DNA of 64,000 bases from Chitinophaga eiseniae (GTDB taxonomy: Bacteria > Bacteroidota > Bacteroidia > Chitinophagales > Chitinophagaceae). Below the pieces are notes generated by a model. That model was not told where the DNA came from and ran no database searches. It was given only the letters and a program-made list of their open reading frames with translations. Location: assembly GCF_012641265.1 (NCBI RefSeq), contig NZ_JABAHZ010000008.1, positions 186,001-250,000 of the forward strand, written 5' to 3'. The position numbers and the translations under genes were made by a program. Of the stretch, positions 7,868 to 16,687 are shown in pieces (position 1 is the first letter of the stretch; the number at the start of each line of letters is the position of its first letter).

Positions 7868-9813
7868 TACTTCAGTGAATTAATCCACATCGCAATCTTG
7901 GTTGCATCGGCTTGTGGCACCTGCGGTAAAGGAGGCATTGGCGTTGCATAGCCAGGCCAGTTTTCCGGCTTAGGATTCTTAATCAGTGTCAGGATTTTGG
8001 CTACAGAGTAATTTCTCTTTGCCACTTCCCGGAAGCCCGGACCTACCTGCTTCTTATCAGGATTATGACAGGAAGAACAGGTGTATTTATTCAGTAAAGG
8101 CTTGATTTGCTCATAGGTCAGCGCTTTTGCAGCAGCAGGAGCTGCTTCCTTCGCAGCGGCCTTCGCTTCTGCAGCCTTGGTAGCGGCCGGCTTAATAGCG
8201 GAGTTTTTGGTGCTCAGCGCAGATACCGGCAGCTTGGCGCCATCAGGAATATTGTTCAGCGTATAGTATACATCCGGATGTACGAGGGAATAAGCATTCT
8301 CCTGCGCACGGATACCATTCAGGCTCAGTTTGTGGATGTAATACTGGCGCAGTCCATCTATCACCAGGCGCACCTTCATACCATCGGGCGATACCTGTAC
8401 TCCTTTAATCGTCAGTTTCTCTGTATTAACGGTTGGACTTCCATACACCGGGTGATACTTATAGATAAAGCTTTCTACATTGTAAGAAGCAATATCTTCT
8501 GCATATTTTTTATCGATGGGCTGTGTAAAGGTGATTTCAAAACCATCGGGCTGGGCGCTAACCGTTCTCATTTCAAACGGTACGCGGTTGTTCCACACCA
8601 GGCGTTGAAGCCCTTGGTTGGCATCGCCGGCAGAACCCCATCCACGATTGGTTTCACCTACAAAGAGGGAGCCGTCTTTGCCCCAGGCCAGGCGCAGTAC
8701 GCCGGATTGGAAACCGCTTCTGAAATCCCAGGCAGCACCCTGGTACTCACCATTTACTTTTTCCAGGTATACGCGCATGATCTTACTCTGCCCCTGGTCG
8801 CCGATCAGTACCTGTTTGGCAAAAGGACCAAATACGCCTTCAGGAATGGTGGTGAGCTGTGAGTTGGAAACCCCTAACACACCGTGTGGCAACCATACGG
8901 CTGGCAACTGTAATTCGGGGAAATATTTCTTCATATCAAACAGCGTCACAAACTTTTCGTTTTCTACGTTTTCCGGTTTGATAGCACGGCCATTGGCATC
9001 TTTGCGGAAACGGGGATCTACCTTGGCATACAGCGCTTCGGTGGTGAGTTTTACCGGTGAATTGGGCAAGCCTGTCCAGCGCAAACCAGCAGGGTGTCCT
9101 ACGAAGCTACCTTTCTTTACGTGGGTAAGTCCACCGGAGCCCATCCAGTCACCCTGATTGTCGGTATAAAACAGTTCGCCATCGATAGTACCCAAACCGC
9201 AGGGAGAACGGAAACCGGTAGCCCAGGGTTCCATTTTACCGTCTTCGGTGATGTGCATCATCCAGCCTCTCCAGGGTACGCGGCTTTCACCACGCCACCA
9301 CTCTTCATCGCCAAAGGCAACGTTGCCGGATACGAAGAAAGAGCCGTCTGGTCCCAGTACCGGGCCAAAGCTGTACTCATGGTAATGACCGGATAACGGC
9401 CAGGCATATACGGTTTCGAACTTGTCTATTTTACCGTCCATGTTGGTGTCGGTCATTTTGGTCAGTTCGCCGCGTTGTGCGCAGTACAGGGATCCGTTCT
9501 TGTAAGCCAGTCCCAGTACTTCATGCAGTCCGGAAGCCACTTTCCTGAAATAGGGTTGCTTGCTGGTAGGATTTTCCACGATGAAGATATCGCCGCGGCG
9601 GGTAGCCACGCCCAGGTCGCCATTAGGCAGGGTACATAAACCACCTACTTCGAGCAGGGTACCTTCCGGGGAGCTGATACGTGCAATACGGAAAAAGTCT
9701 TCCTCCTTGGGCGACTCCTGTGCCTGTACCCCGGTGATAGCAGTAGTCATCAGCAACATGCCGGCGGCAATTCCTGCTGTAATTCTTTTATAATTCAGTT
9801 TCATAATAGTCAT
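7867..9813 (-). CDS. Secreted PQQ/NHL-type sugar dehydrogenase-like protein with C-terminal cytochrome c domain
   Basis: 648 residues with a signal peptide (AGMLLMTTAITGVQAQ). Residues about 45-420 resemble the six-bladed propeller of soluble-glucose-dehydrogenase/NHL proteins, with blade motifs such as LPNGDLGVATRRGDIFIV and DGSLFVGETNRGWGS. An Ala/Lys-rich linker (about 545-570) leads to a class I cytochrome c domain with a CSSCH heme motif at about 579-583 and a probable axial Met near 626. It should oxidise a sugar-like substrate in the periplasm and pass electrons to its own heme. The DUF1080 gene lies 12 bases upstream and is surely co-transcribed. Substrate unknown; the fused cytochrome resembles Planctomycete and Verrucomicrobia proteins. 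Confidence 0.85.
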   Translation of the reverse strand: MTIMKLNYKRITAGIAAGMLLMTTAITGVQAQESPKEEDFFRIARISSPEGTLLEVGGLCTLPNGDLGVATRRGDIFIVENPTSKQPYFRKVASGLHEVLGLAYKNGSLYCAQRGELTKMTDTNMDGKIDKFETVYAWPLSGHYHEYSFGPVLGPDGSFFVSGNVAFGDEEWWRGESRVPWRGWMMHITEDGKMEPWATGFRSPCGLGTIDGELFYTDNQGDWMGSGGLTHVKKGSFVGHPAGLRWTGLPNSPVKLTTEALYAKVDPRFRKDANGRAIKPENVENEKFVTLFDMKKYFPELQLPAVWLPHGVLGVSNSQLTTIPEGVFGPFAKQVLIGDQGQSKIMRVYLEKVNGEYQGAAWDFRSGFQSGVLRLAWGKDGSLFVGETNRGWGSAGDANQGLQRLVWNNRVPFEMRTVSAQPDGFEITFTQPIDKKYAEDIASYNVESFIYKYHPVYGSPTVNTEKLTIKGVQVSPDGMKVRLVIDGLRQYYIHKLSLNGIRAQENAYSLVHPDVYYTLNNIPDGAKLPVSALSTKNSAIKPAATKAAEAKAAAKEAAPAAAKALTYEQIKPLLNKYTCSSCHNPDKKQVGPGFREVAKRNYSVAKILTLIKNPKPENWPGYATPMPPLPQVPQADATKIAMWINSLK

Positions 9814-9825
9814 TAGTATTGCTGC

Positions 9826-11727
9826 TTAGAAGATAACCGCATAACCTGTTTTAGCCTGTACCGGCATAATCAGTTCTGCGCGGCCATTCTGGTTGCGGAT
9901 GATGGCATTCGCTTTGGTATCGTCCATCTTCACGTAATAAGATTTATCGCCGATCACATACATACCAGGGGCTACCTGCTCTATATTATCTGCCACGGCT
10001 ATACGCAGATACAGATCAGCCGCAGGCTGTGCAACCGTTACGGTACGGTGGATACCCTGGTTTTCCGGCAATACGCTGATATCATCTGTTACCGCGGTAC
10101 CATACACCTGGTATTGGAAAGTAGGTTTACCTGTTTCGTCGAGTGTATAACCGGCAGGACGATAACCGGTACCAGTTGTATCATTGGTCCATGCCGCATC
10201 TTTACCCGACAGCTTTTCGATGGCTAATGCCACCTGCGGGGTGAGCACTTGTACGGTACCCATAGGGCGGGAAGAACCGTCGCCACGGTCGTGCCACATC
10301 GGGGTGGTATTGAGGAATTCGCCACGCCATACCTGTACCGGCTGGCCATTATCCATATCATAGGTGTAATGCACTTTAGCAGGACTCCCTACAGAAACGG
10401 CGTGTACCACGCGTTTGCCGGGGATATCCATAAAGCTGCGCAAAACCGTGTTTTCGTTCGCCGTTACCAGGATTGGATCGGTAATATCATCTGCTGGTAC
10501 GTTGGCATCGCTGATCACAAATTCCCGGATACCTGCTTCTTTCACCGCCAATGTCAGGGAAGCCTTAGCCCAGTCGGTAGTTTTGCCATACAGCACTTCC
10601 ACGGCGTGGTTGCCCGGTTCCAGGCTCACATTTCCATGGCCATCCCAACCGCGGGGAGTGATCACCGGCTTGTTATCTATTTTCAGGGCGCCCGGACCAC
10701 CGGAGGTATGGAGGTTGAATCCATAATCTCCTGCTTTTTTCACTACCAGGGTAGCGGTATAGCGCACCACAAATTCATTGTCAGGCAGACCGTTGATGTT
10801 GGAGGTCAGTTGCGCGGAAGTACCGGTAGTTGCCGGTTTCAGCGTATTAAAATCCGGTTCTTTGTCGAAGCGACCTTTATATACACTATACTTCACGTCC
10901 TGCAGCTCGGGGCGGGGCGCGTTATAGTTATTGACTACGATATTTCTAAAGGCTACGGTACCATGATCGCCCTGGATCCGGAGCGGGCCTTCCGCTACTT
11001 CATTATTTTGTACCGCACCGCGGGTGGGGCCCGACAGTACCACGTTTTCATGAATGGTAACGCCATTCAGCACCAGCTTGAGGATCACGGCATCGGCAAT
11101 TTTATTACCGGCAGCATCGAAGCGGGGCGCCTGGAAAGATATTTTCATGTGCTGCCATAAACCTGGCGCACGACTTACATTCTGGCGGGGTGCATGTCCA
11201 TCATATCCTTGCTGACCGGCAGGCTGGCTGTCGTTCCAGCGTTCGTAAACACCACCGTTGTCGGAAGCCCGGGGAGCAGCGGTGCCCCAGCTGTCGAGCA
11301 ACTGGATTTCATACCTGCCCTGTAAATAAATACCGGAGTTAGACCCTTTAGACATGAGGTAGTCCAGCTCCAGATCGAGATCACCATGTTGCCAGTTGCT
11401 GAAAAGATCCTGCCCATGCGTGTTTTTCGCAGGCAGGTTCACCAGGATACCGGTTCCTTCCGTTGTTTGCAATACATTCTGTTGCTGCAGGTCTGCTTTA
11501 ACGCCACCGGCTATACGCCAATTGGCTGCTGGTTGCTGAAAAGCAGATAAATCAGCTAATGGCAGTTTGTTCTGGGCCATCAACTGCTGACAGCTGCCAA
11601 TACTTAACATCAATACCAAAGTTCTCCGGTCGTACACACGTAACTGTTTCAACTTTGGACGGAACTTGTTCCATCTAAGCATAGATCTGGATTTTTTTAA
11701 AGAGTTTACATTGTTTGCTAAATGCAT
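9826..11727 (-). CDS. DUF1080 (3-keto-disaccharide hydrolase-like) protein with PA14-like module
   Basis: 633 residues. Residues about 55-265 form the concanavalin-like DUF1080 fold, with the typical GDLDLELDYLMSKGSNSGIYLQGRYEIQLLDS region (only its core is quoted as SKGSNSGIYLQGRYEIQ) and LRIQGDHGTVAFRNI. Residues about 275-400 look like a PA14 module (GRFDKEPDFNTLKP, then AGDYGFNLHTSGG). The family hydrolyses 3-keto-glycosides made by periplasmic dehydrogenases. That suits the dehydrogenase-cytochrome gene 12 bases downstream. The start is uncertain: ATG 11727 gives a 36-residue basic leader before the hydrophobic stretch, and an internal Met16 would shorten it. The start codon lies inside the 16-bp palindrome GCTAAATGCATTTAGC (11717-11732). 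Confidence 0.8.
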   Translation of the reverse strand: MHLANNVNSLKKSRSMLRWNKFRPKLKQLRVYDRRTLVLMLSIGSCQQLMAQNKLPLADLSAFQQPAANWRIAGGVKADLQQQNVLQTTEGTGILVNLPAKNTHGQDLFSNWQHGDLDLELDYLMSKGSNSGIYLQGRYEIQLLDSWGTAAPRASDNGGVYERWNDSQPAGQQGYDGHAPRQNVSRAPGLWQHMKISFQAPRFDAAGNKIADAVILKLVLNGVTIHENVVLSGPTRGAVQNNEVAEGPLRIQGDHGTVAFRNIVVNNYNAPRPELQDVKYSVYKGRFDKEPDFNTLKPATTGTSAQLTSNINGLPDNEFVVRYTATLVVKKAGDYGFNLHTSGGPGALKIDNKPVITPRGWDGHGNVSLEPGNHAVEVLYGKTTDWAKASLTLAVKEAGIREFVISDANVPADDITDPILVTANENTVLRSFMDIPGKRVVHAVSVGSPAKVHYTYDMDNGQPVQVWRGEFLNTTPMWHDRGDGSSRPMGTVQVLTPQVALAIEKLSGKDAAWTNDTTGTGYRPAGYTLDETGKPTFQYQVYGTAVTDDISVLPENQGIHRTVTVAQPAADLYLRIAVADNIEQVAPGMYVIGDKSYYVKMDDTKANAIIRNQNGRAELIMPVQAKTGYAVIF

Positions 11728-11995
11728 TTAGCTTCCTAGCCACCGCATTAGTTTTTTTATATGGGCAATTCCCAAAATGATTTTAATGAAAATTTGAATT
11801 TCAACTATTTGCTTGCTAAACTAATAACGTGGAACACCGCTAAACCTACAACAAGGCAACAAAATAGAAATTAATTGTAAAAAAGTAAGTAGCAGGGGTT
11901 AAAAAATTACACCAGCGGTAAAAAAGGAGCTACGAACAAACAACGCCCGTCGCGAAAAGAAATTAGGTGGTTAATTCTTAAAATATTTTAAAAAG
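11728..11995. other. AT-rich non-coding leader upstream of the DUF1080 gene
   Basis: No gene is seen in this part of the 321-base gap between two minus-strand genes. It must contain the promoter of the DUF1080/dehydrogenase pair, but no convincing TTTG-N19-TAnnTTTG pair was found on the minus strand. Nothing else stands out. Confidence 0.45.
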
Positions 11996-12031
11996 AAAGA
12001 GAGGGGGAAGTAAGTTACTTCCCTCCTCTTT
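11996..12031 (-). terminator. Intrinsic terminator of the HAD hydrolase gene
   Basis: The purine-rich arm (11996-12013, AAAGAGAGGGGGAAGTAA) pairs with TTACTTCCCTCCTCTTT (12015-12031) with one bulge. On the minus strand it is followed by a T-rich run (complement of the A-rich 11976-11996), 18 bases after the HAD stop codon. Confidence 0.7.
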
Positions 12032-12048
12032 CCTATGATAAATAGTTA

Positions 12049-12669
12049 CTACAATTTTAAGCCAAAGGTTTCCAGCTGCAACCGGGTGCTGTCATAATCC
12101 CGGTGGCAAATACCGTTAATACCCAAGCCATTGGCTACATCTACAAACATAGACCGGTCTTCCAGGTACACTACTTCCGCCGGCCTCACCTGGGCAATGT
12201 CCAGCGCTATCTTATAGATATCGGCATCTGGCTTCCGCAGGTGTACAAAACAGGAAGAGATATAAAAATCAACGAAGCGGCTGATGTTAAAGTGATGAAT
12301 ACGGTGTTCATTCAGCTCCCTCCCTTCATTATTCACGATGGCAATCTTCAACTGGTATTTGGCTTTCAGGGCAGTCACCATTTCCAGCATATCGGGATAT
12401 GGTGCAGACTGTGCGTACATAAAATCGCGGAACTGTTTGCGGGTAAAGCTGCGGTCTTCATAAAAAATGACCCGGTTCAGGTATTCATCCAACGTAAGCT
12501 TCCCTTCTTCATAAGTGTCAAAAGTAAGGTGATGCCGCTCTTCTGTTTCCAGGGCATCCAGTCCAAACGTTTGTACGGCCAGTTTACGGGCAGCCCTGTC
12601 CCATCCGTTCGTGAGCAATACGCCACCAATATCCAGGAAAAGGGTGGTAATCGGGGTAATCTTATCCAT
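12049..12669 (-). CDS. HAD-superfamily hydrolase, subfamily IA (YihX-like)
   Basis: 206 residues. Motif I is FLDIGGVLL, with the nucleophilic Asp and a Gly in place of the second Asp, as in YihX-like phosphatases (FDLGNV). A four-helix cap follows (about 20-85), then motif II/III regions (IAIVNNEGRELN; HLRKPDADIYKIAL with the conserved Lys) and motif IV (VYLEDRSMFVDVANGLG). Relatives dephosphorylate sugar phosphates or small metabolites; the substrate here is unknown. It is transcribed alone, divergent from the GNAT gene (58-base gap), and ends at the hairpin 11996-12031. Confidence 0.85.
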   Translation of the reverse strand: MDKITPITTLFLDIGGVLLTNGWDRAARKLAVQTFGLDALETEERHHLTFDTYEEGKLTLDEYLNRVIFYEDRSFTRKQFRDFMYAQSAPYPDMLEMVTALKAKYQLKIAIVNNEGRELNEHRIHHFNISRFVDFYISSCFVHLRKPDADIYKIALDIAQVRPAEVVYLEDRSMFVDVANGLGINGICHRDYDSTRLQLETFGLKL

Positions 12670-12727
12670 CTCAATAAAAATTTATGCTGCAATAAAAATA
12701 AGGCTATCCTTGCAATAAAAGTACAAC

Positions 12728-13204
12728 ATGCAAATACGTACGGCCACCCTTCAGGATACCGGTCAGCTGAAAAGCCTGTACCAGGGGACTATTATGCATA
12801 TCAACAGCCGCCATTACAACCCGGAGCAGGTCCGGGCCTGGGCAGCCAGGGGGGAGAGGATTGCTTCCCTGGAAAATAAAATTAAAGAGCAATACTTCTA
12901 TGTAGCGGTGACGCCGGAAGATACCATTACCGGTTTTGCTTCTGTGGAAGCCGATGGGGAACTGGATATGATGTTTGTACATAAAGATTTCCAGGGCCTG
13001 GGGATTGCCGGGCTGCTCATCCGGCGGATATTTGAAAAAGCCAGGGAACTGGGTTTGCCTTCCCTCACATCCTATGTAAGTATTACCGCCCGCCCTTTTT
13101 TTGAGAAGATGGGGTTTAAAGTAGTGGAAACGCGGCAGGTAGATTTGGGAGAAGTATCACTGACTAACTACAAGATGATAAAATCACTGGAACCAGGACA
13201 ATAA
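12728..13204 (+). CDS. GNAT-family N-acetyltransferase
   Basis: 158 residues, the size of a single GNAT domain. The acetyl-CoA pyrophosphate-binding motif A is visible as MMFVHKDFQGLGIAGLLIRRI (core QGLGIAG, matching the Q/RxxGxG/A signature) followed by the beta5-alpha4 region ending SITARPFFEKMGFKVVE, typical of the PhnO/YafP-like group. The protein is cytoplasmic and acetylates an amine; the substrate cannot be deduced. Divergent from the HAD gene and closed by a terminator at 13208-13238. Confidence 0.9.
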   Translation: MQIRTATLQDTGQLKSLYQGTIMHINSRHYNPEQVRAWAARGERIASLENKIKEQYFYVAVTPEDTITGFASVEADGELDMMFVHKDFQGLGIAGLLIRRIFEKARELGLPSLTSYVSITARPFFEKMGFKVVETRQVDLGEVSLTNYKMIKSLEPGQ

Positions 13205-13207
13205 AAA

Positions 13208-13238
13208 ACAGGCTATCTCCACTGCGGACATAGCCTGT
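13208..13238. terminator. Bidirectional terminator between the GNAT and DUF4251 genes
   Basis: Perfect 9-bp stem ACAGGCTAT / ATAGCCTGT with a 13-base loop, flanked by an A-run on the left and CTTTTG on the right. It lies in the 44-base gap between two convergent genes and can serve both. Confidence 0.8.
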
Positions 13239-13248
13239 CTTTTGTGAT

Positions 13249-13764
13249 TTACTTTTTGCTTTTCTTATCTTTCATTTCTGTTACATAACCGTTAAAATTC
13301 ATCGGCGATCTGTCGTAACTGGTTACCTGCAGAGAGGCATATCCTTCGCTGGATACAGTTAAGTTCATGGCCTGCACCGACTTATTGTCCTTCGGTTTGA
13401 TGGTCACATTCCAGCCATCTTTTTTGCCTGGTGTGATCTTATACTCAAACGACTTCGTTTTGAAGTCCAGCGGCGATTTGGTAGCACCATAATCGGCTGT
13501 ATAGGCGCGGCCAAAGAACGGGAGATAGCTGACCACCGAATCGGCTGTCACGGCCAGGTTATAATCTGGTGTGATGTTCCTGGACCGGCCACTCATCGGG
13601 AGCGCTGTTTGCGCCACGAATATATAACTCTGGGCGTCCATCCAGGATTTCACCTGTGCTATTTTTTCAGCTTTTTTCTGTGCTTTGGTTTCCTGTGCCC
13701 GGGCGGGTTGTAATAGGGCAAGGGTAAGGAATATCGTTGCGGTAAACAAAAGGTACCTTTTCAT
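13249..13764 (-). CDS. DUF4251 family secreted protein
   Basis: 171 residues with a clear signal peptide (LLFTATIFLTLALLQPARAQ). After a Lys-rich helix, the body carries the DUF4251 signature: YIFVAQTALPMSGRSRNI, then SYLPFFGRAYTADYG and SYDRSPMNFNGYV near the end. The family is common in Bacteroidota, is periplasmic or outer-membrane associated, and has no known function. It stands alone with its own upstream region (13765-13867) shared divergently with the ABC transporter gene. Confidence 0.88.
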   Translation of the reverse strand: MKRYLLFTATIFLTLALLQPARAQETKAQKKAEKIAQVKSWMDAQSYIFVAQTALPMSGRSRNITPDYNLAVTADSVVSYLPFFGRAYTADYGATKSPLDFKTKSFEYKITPGKKDGWNVTIKPKDNKSVQAMNLTVSSEGYASLQVTSYDRSPMNFNGYVTEMKDKKSKK

Positions 13765-13867
13765 ATTATATGATTTTAATGTACTGAACAGCGCTAATAT
13801 CGTACCATAACAGCAGGCTCACATTTTTGTTCAACGCTTCCCGGGTATATTGTATTTTTAGGGACTG

Positions 13868-15649
13868 ATGATTAAATCCGGAAACATGCCTAACCCTTAT
13901 ATTTCTCTACTGAAAACCGCCTGGAAATATGCCCGCCGGGAGCGTAAGAAGTACCTGTTCATTTATGCGTTGTTCTTCATGGCCAACGTCATTTTTTCGT
14001 TGAATCCTGTGCTGTTTGGCTGGTTCGTAGGCAAGGTACAGCAAGATTCCCCTCACCTGCCCCGGTATGTATTGCTCTTTGCCGGCGGCTACTTCGGGAT
14101 CAAATTCCTGGAGTGGTGTTTCCATGGCCCTGCCAGGATCATGGAAAGACAAGTAGCCTTTAACCTGAGCCGCAACTTCCTCCAGGAAAGATACCACCAG
14201 GCCCTCCATTTGCCGGTAAAATGGCACCAGGATAACCACAGCGGATCGGTGATTAACCGTATCCGCAAAGCCTATGAGGCGCTGAAAGAATTTTTCGAAA
14301 GAGGATTTATGTACCTGCATGCGCTCTGTAAGCTCCTGTTTTCGATGGTGGCCATGCTATACTTCTCTCCCCTGTATGGAGCCATTGGTATTGCCCTGGG
14401 CGTTACCTGCATATGGCTGGTACTGCGGTTTGACCGCCCTTTTATCAAAACGCTGAACGAGGTCAATGAACAGGAACACCTGGTATCGGCTACGCTGTTT
14501 GACAGCCTTTCTAATATTATGACTGTGATTACCCTGCGGCTCGAGAAAAGTATGGAAAACGGGCTGCTGGCCAAAGTACAGCGTATCTGGCCCCCGTTTA
14601 AGAAAAATACTGTGATCAATGAATGGAAGTGGTTTGTAGCAGAGATGATGATTACGCTGATCTATTGCGTCATTGCTATCGGCTATTGTTTCCAGCACTG
14701 GGTGCCGGGACAAGTATTCCAGGTAGCGGGACTGGTGATGCTGCTGGGCTATGTGAACCAGTTTACCAGTGTATTCCAGGATGTGGCCTGGCAATACACC
14801 GATATCGTGCAATACAATACTGCCGTAGAAACGGCGCGTAATATCAGCGACGCCTATACGCTGCAGCACCGGGCAGATACAGCGCCAGAGCTGCCGGCCA
14901 GCTGGCAGTCCATTACCCTGGAAAAACTGAGCTTTTCGCACCTGGCTGCCTACGATGAGGCACATGCCCCGCAAAGCCTGCATGAACTGCATCTTCATAT
15001 AGAAAAAGGACACAAAATTGCGCTCATTGGGGAAAGCGGCAGCGGAAAAAGCACACTGCTGGCTATTTTACGTGGATTATATGAGCCGGAGCAAAGCACC
15101 GTGCTGCAGGTCGACGGAGAGCCGTTCCCGTTAGGCTCCCTGAATGAAAGTGTGACCCTGTTTCCGCAGGAGCCTGAAATATTTGAGAACACCATTGAAT
15201 ATAATGTCACACTGGGCCTTCCCTTTTCCGAAGCCGAGGTGCTGGCGGTCTGCAACAGCGCTCATTTCATGGACGTAGTGGACATGCTGCCCCAGGGGCT
15301 GGCTTCAGATATCCGGGAAAAAGGCGTGAACTTATCCGGTGGGCAAAAGCAGCGGCTGGCATTGGCGCGGGGTATACTGGCGGCGCGCGACAGCCAGGTG
15401 ATCCTGCTGGACGAACCTACCAGCAGTGTAGATCCTAAAACAGAAGCGATGATTTATGGAAAGATGTTCCAGGCATTTCAGGATAAAGCCATTATTTCTG
15501 CTATGCACCGCCTGCACCTGCTTCCGCAGTTCGATTATATTTACGTGCTGCGTCGCGGACGTATCGCAGCGGAGGGTACTTTCGACACGCTGCGCCAGCA
15601 AAGCATGATATTCCAGGAATTATGGAGGCACCAGGAAAACAAATCATAG
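13868..15649 (+). CDS. ABC exporter half-transporter (fused permease and ATPase)
   Basis: 593 residues. Residues about 25-330 form a type IV six-helix transmembrane domain. The ATPase domain carries Walker A GESGSGKST, Q-loop LFPQEPEIF, signature LSGGQKQR, Walker B VILLDEPTSSVD and a switch His in SAMHRL. A homodimer would export lipids, peptides or drugs across the inner membrane. Two in-frame starts are possible, 13868 and 13886 (MPNPYISLL). Compared with MsbA-like proteins, the linker before Walker A contains an unusual insertion (LAAYDEAHAPQSLHELH). It is not in an operon with its neighbours. Substrate unknown. Confidence 0.92.
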   Translation: MIKSGNMPNPYISLLKTAWKYARRERKKYLFIYALFFMANVIFSLNPVLFGWFVGKVQQDSPHLPRYVLLFAGGYFGIKFLEWCFHGPARIMERQVAFNLSRNFLQERYHQALHLPVKWHQDNHSGSVINRIRKAYEALKEFFERGFMYLHALCKLLFSMVAMLYFSPLYGAIGIALGVTCIWLVLRFDRPFIKTLNEVNEQEHLVSATLFDSLSNIMTVITLRLEKSMENGLLAKVQRIWPPFKKNTVINEWKWFVAEMMITLIYCVIAIGYCFQHWVPGQVFQVAGLVMLLGYVNQFTSVFQDVAWQYTDIVQYNTAVETARNISDAYTLQHRADTAPELPASWQSITLEKLSFSHLAAYDEAHAPQSLHELHLHIEKGHKIALIGESGSGKSTLLAILRGLYEPEQSTVLQVDGEPFPLGSLNESVTLFPQEPEIFENTIEYNVTLGLPFSEAEVLAVCNSAHFMDVVDMLPQGLASDIREKGVNLSGGQKQRLALARGILAARDSQVILLDEPTSSVDPKTEAMIYGKMFQAFQDKAIISAMHRLHLLPQFDYIYVLRRGRIAAEGTFDTLRQQSMIFQELWRHQENKS

Positions 15650-15675
15650 CAACAGGCGCTAACGGGCGCCTGTTG
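15650..15675 (+). terminator. Possible terminator after the ABC exporter
   Basis: A 10-bp perfect stem, CAACAGGCGC / GCGCCTGTTG, begins one base after the stop codon. No T tract follows directly; a T-rich run comes only 17 bases later, so efficiency is uncertain. Confidence 0.5.
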
Positions 15676-15787
15676 ATCGATACACCGTATTATTATTTTT
15701 TATTATCTTTGGCACCTACCGATGCCACCGTGCTTTCATCCTATGCAACGTTCTCTCCCAGGAGCTATTACTATACTATGAAAGCCT

Positions 15788-16633
15788 ATGCAACCAATTT
15801 CGCTGAATGATTTGCGGCGTAAAGTGAAGATCAGCCAGGAGCCGGATGATATCATTACCGGTATTGGCTATAATCTTTCCTCGCTCACGAGGGACGAGCG
15901 TTCTGAACTGCTCTGCGATTTGCTGGAAAACCAGGAAATATTTTTTGAAGCGGCGGAACTCCTGATAGAAGAAGGTGGTGCAGATATCCATTATAAAAAA
16001 GAAGGGGTCATTCCCATTATATTTTGCGCCGTAGGCGCCAACAAACCTACGGCGGTATTGTATGCCATCAAAAAAGGGGCGCGCCTGGTGGTCGACAACC
16101 CCGATTACCTCTTTGCCATCGCCTATATCTTCAAACATCACCGGCTGGCCGCTATCACGGACATGCTGATGATCCTGATTGAACACAATATTCATTTCAA
16201 TTTTGTGCTGGCCAGCCTGGACACCCCATTGCTGCTGGCAGTGCGGCATAACAATAACCGGGAGGTGATACAGTTCCTGTTGGGAGAAGATGTAGATAAG
16301 TATGTATATGATGAAGATGGATTTACCGCCATACACTATGTCCCCTTTGCCAAAGCCCCTCATCTTTATAAAGACATGATCACCTGTATGGCAGATATAC
16401 AGGTAAAACCCAAATTTTCCACGAGCATGGAACCCGTGTTTGAGTGTGTGATCAAAGTGAGTGAGCATCATACTTTCGAGGAATTTATTTACGAGGCCCT
16501 CAATGCTTTCCTGGAGAACCGGCACCGTATGTACGATGATATCTTTGAGAAATATTATTACCGCCTGCACCTGATTGCAGAGCATATCTCCCATATCCGC
16601 TCCGGTACGGATGAGTATCAGCCCGCAAATTAA
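15788..16633 (+). CDS. Ankyrin-repeat-like cytoplasmic protein
   Basis: 281 residues, no signal peptide. At least four ankyrin-like helix pairs can be seen: AAELLIEEGGADIHYKKEGVIP, NKPTAVLYAIKKGARLVVDN, DTPLLLAVRHNNNREVIQFLLGEDV and DKYVYDEDGFTAIHYVP (the TPLLLAV...NNREVIQFLL unit is the closest to consensus). The N-terminal 50 residues and the last 80 are helical without a recognised domain. Ankyrin proteins act through protein binding, so no enzyme role is proposed. A TATCTTTG -7-like box lies at 15704-15711 without a clear -33 partner. The start at 15788 is preferred over 15779, which lacks the following reading context. Confidence 0.7.
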   Translation: MQPISLNDLRRKVKISQEPDDIITGIGYNLSSLTRDERSELLCDLLENQEIFFEAAELLIEEGGADIHYKKEGVIPIIFCAVGANKPTAVLYAIKKGARLVVDNPDYLFAIAYIFKHHRLAAITDMLMILIEHNIHFNFVLASLDTPLLLAVRHNNNREVIQFLLGEDVDKYVYDEDGFTAIHYVPFAKAPHLYKDMITCMADIQVKPKFSTSMEPVFECVIKVSEHHTFEEFIYEALNAFLENRHRMYDDIFEKYYYRLHLIAEHISHIRSGTDEYQPAN

Positions 16634-16664
16634 TTTGCAACATAGTTGCAAATATGTATTTTTG
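16634..16664 (+). promoter_or_regulatory. Promoter with embedded palindromic operator for the flavin oxidoreductase gene
   Basis: TTTG (16634-16637) and TATTTTTG (16657-16664) match the Bacteroidota -33/-7 consensus TTTG-N19-TAnnTTTG exactly. Between them lies the perfect dyad TTTGCAAC-ATA-GTTGCAAA (16634-16652), which starts on the -33 box. A dimer bound there would block the polymerase. The ATG follows 24 bases after the -7 box. Nearly the same palindrome occurs in the lgt promoter at 61060-61078. Confidence 0.8.
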
Positions 16665-16687
16665 CAGGGAACAAGATAATTAGCATC

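Noticed and set aside
16634..16652. Hairpin read as a terminator of the ankyrin gene
   Set aside because: It overlaps an exact TTTG-N19-TAnnTTTG promoter for the next gene and recurs in the lgt promoter, so an operator is the better reading.
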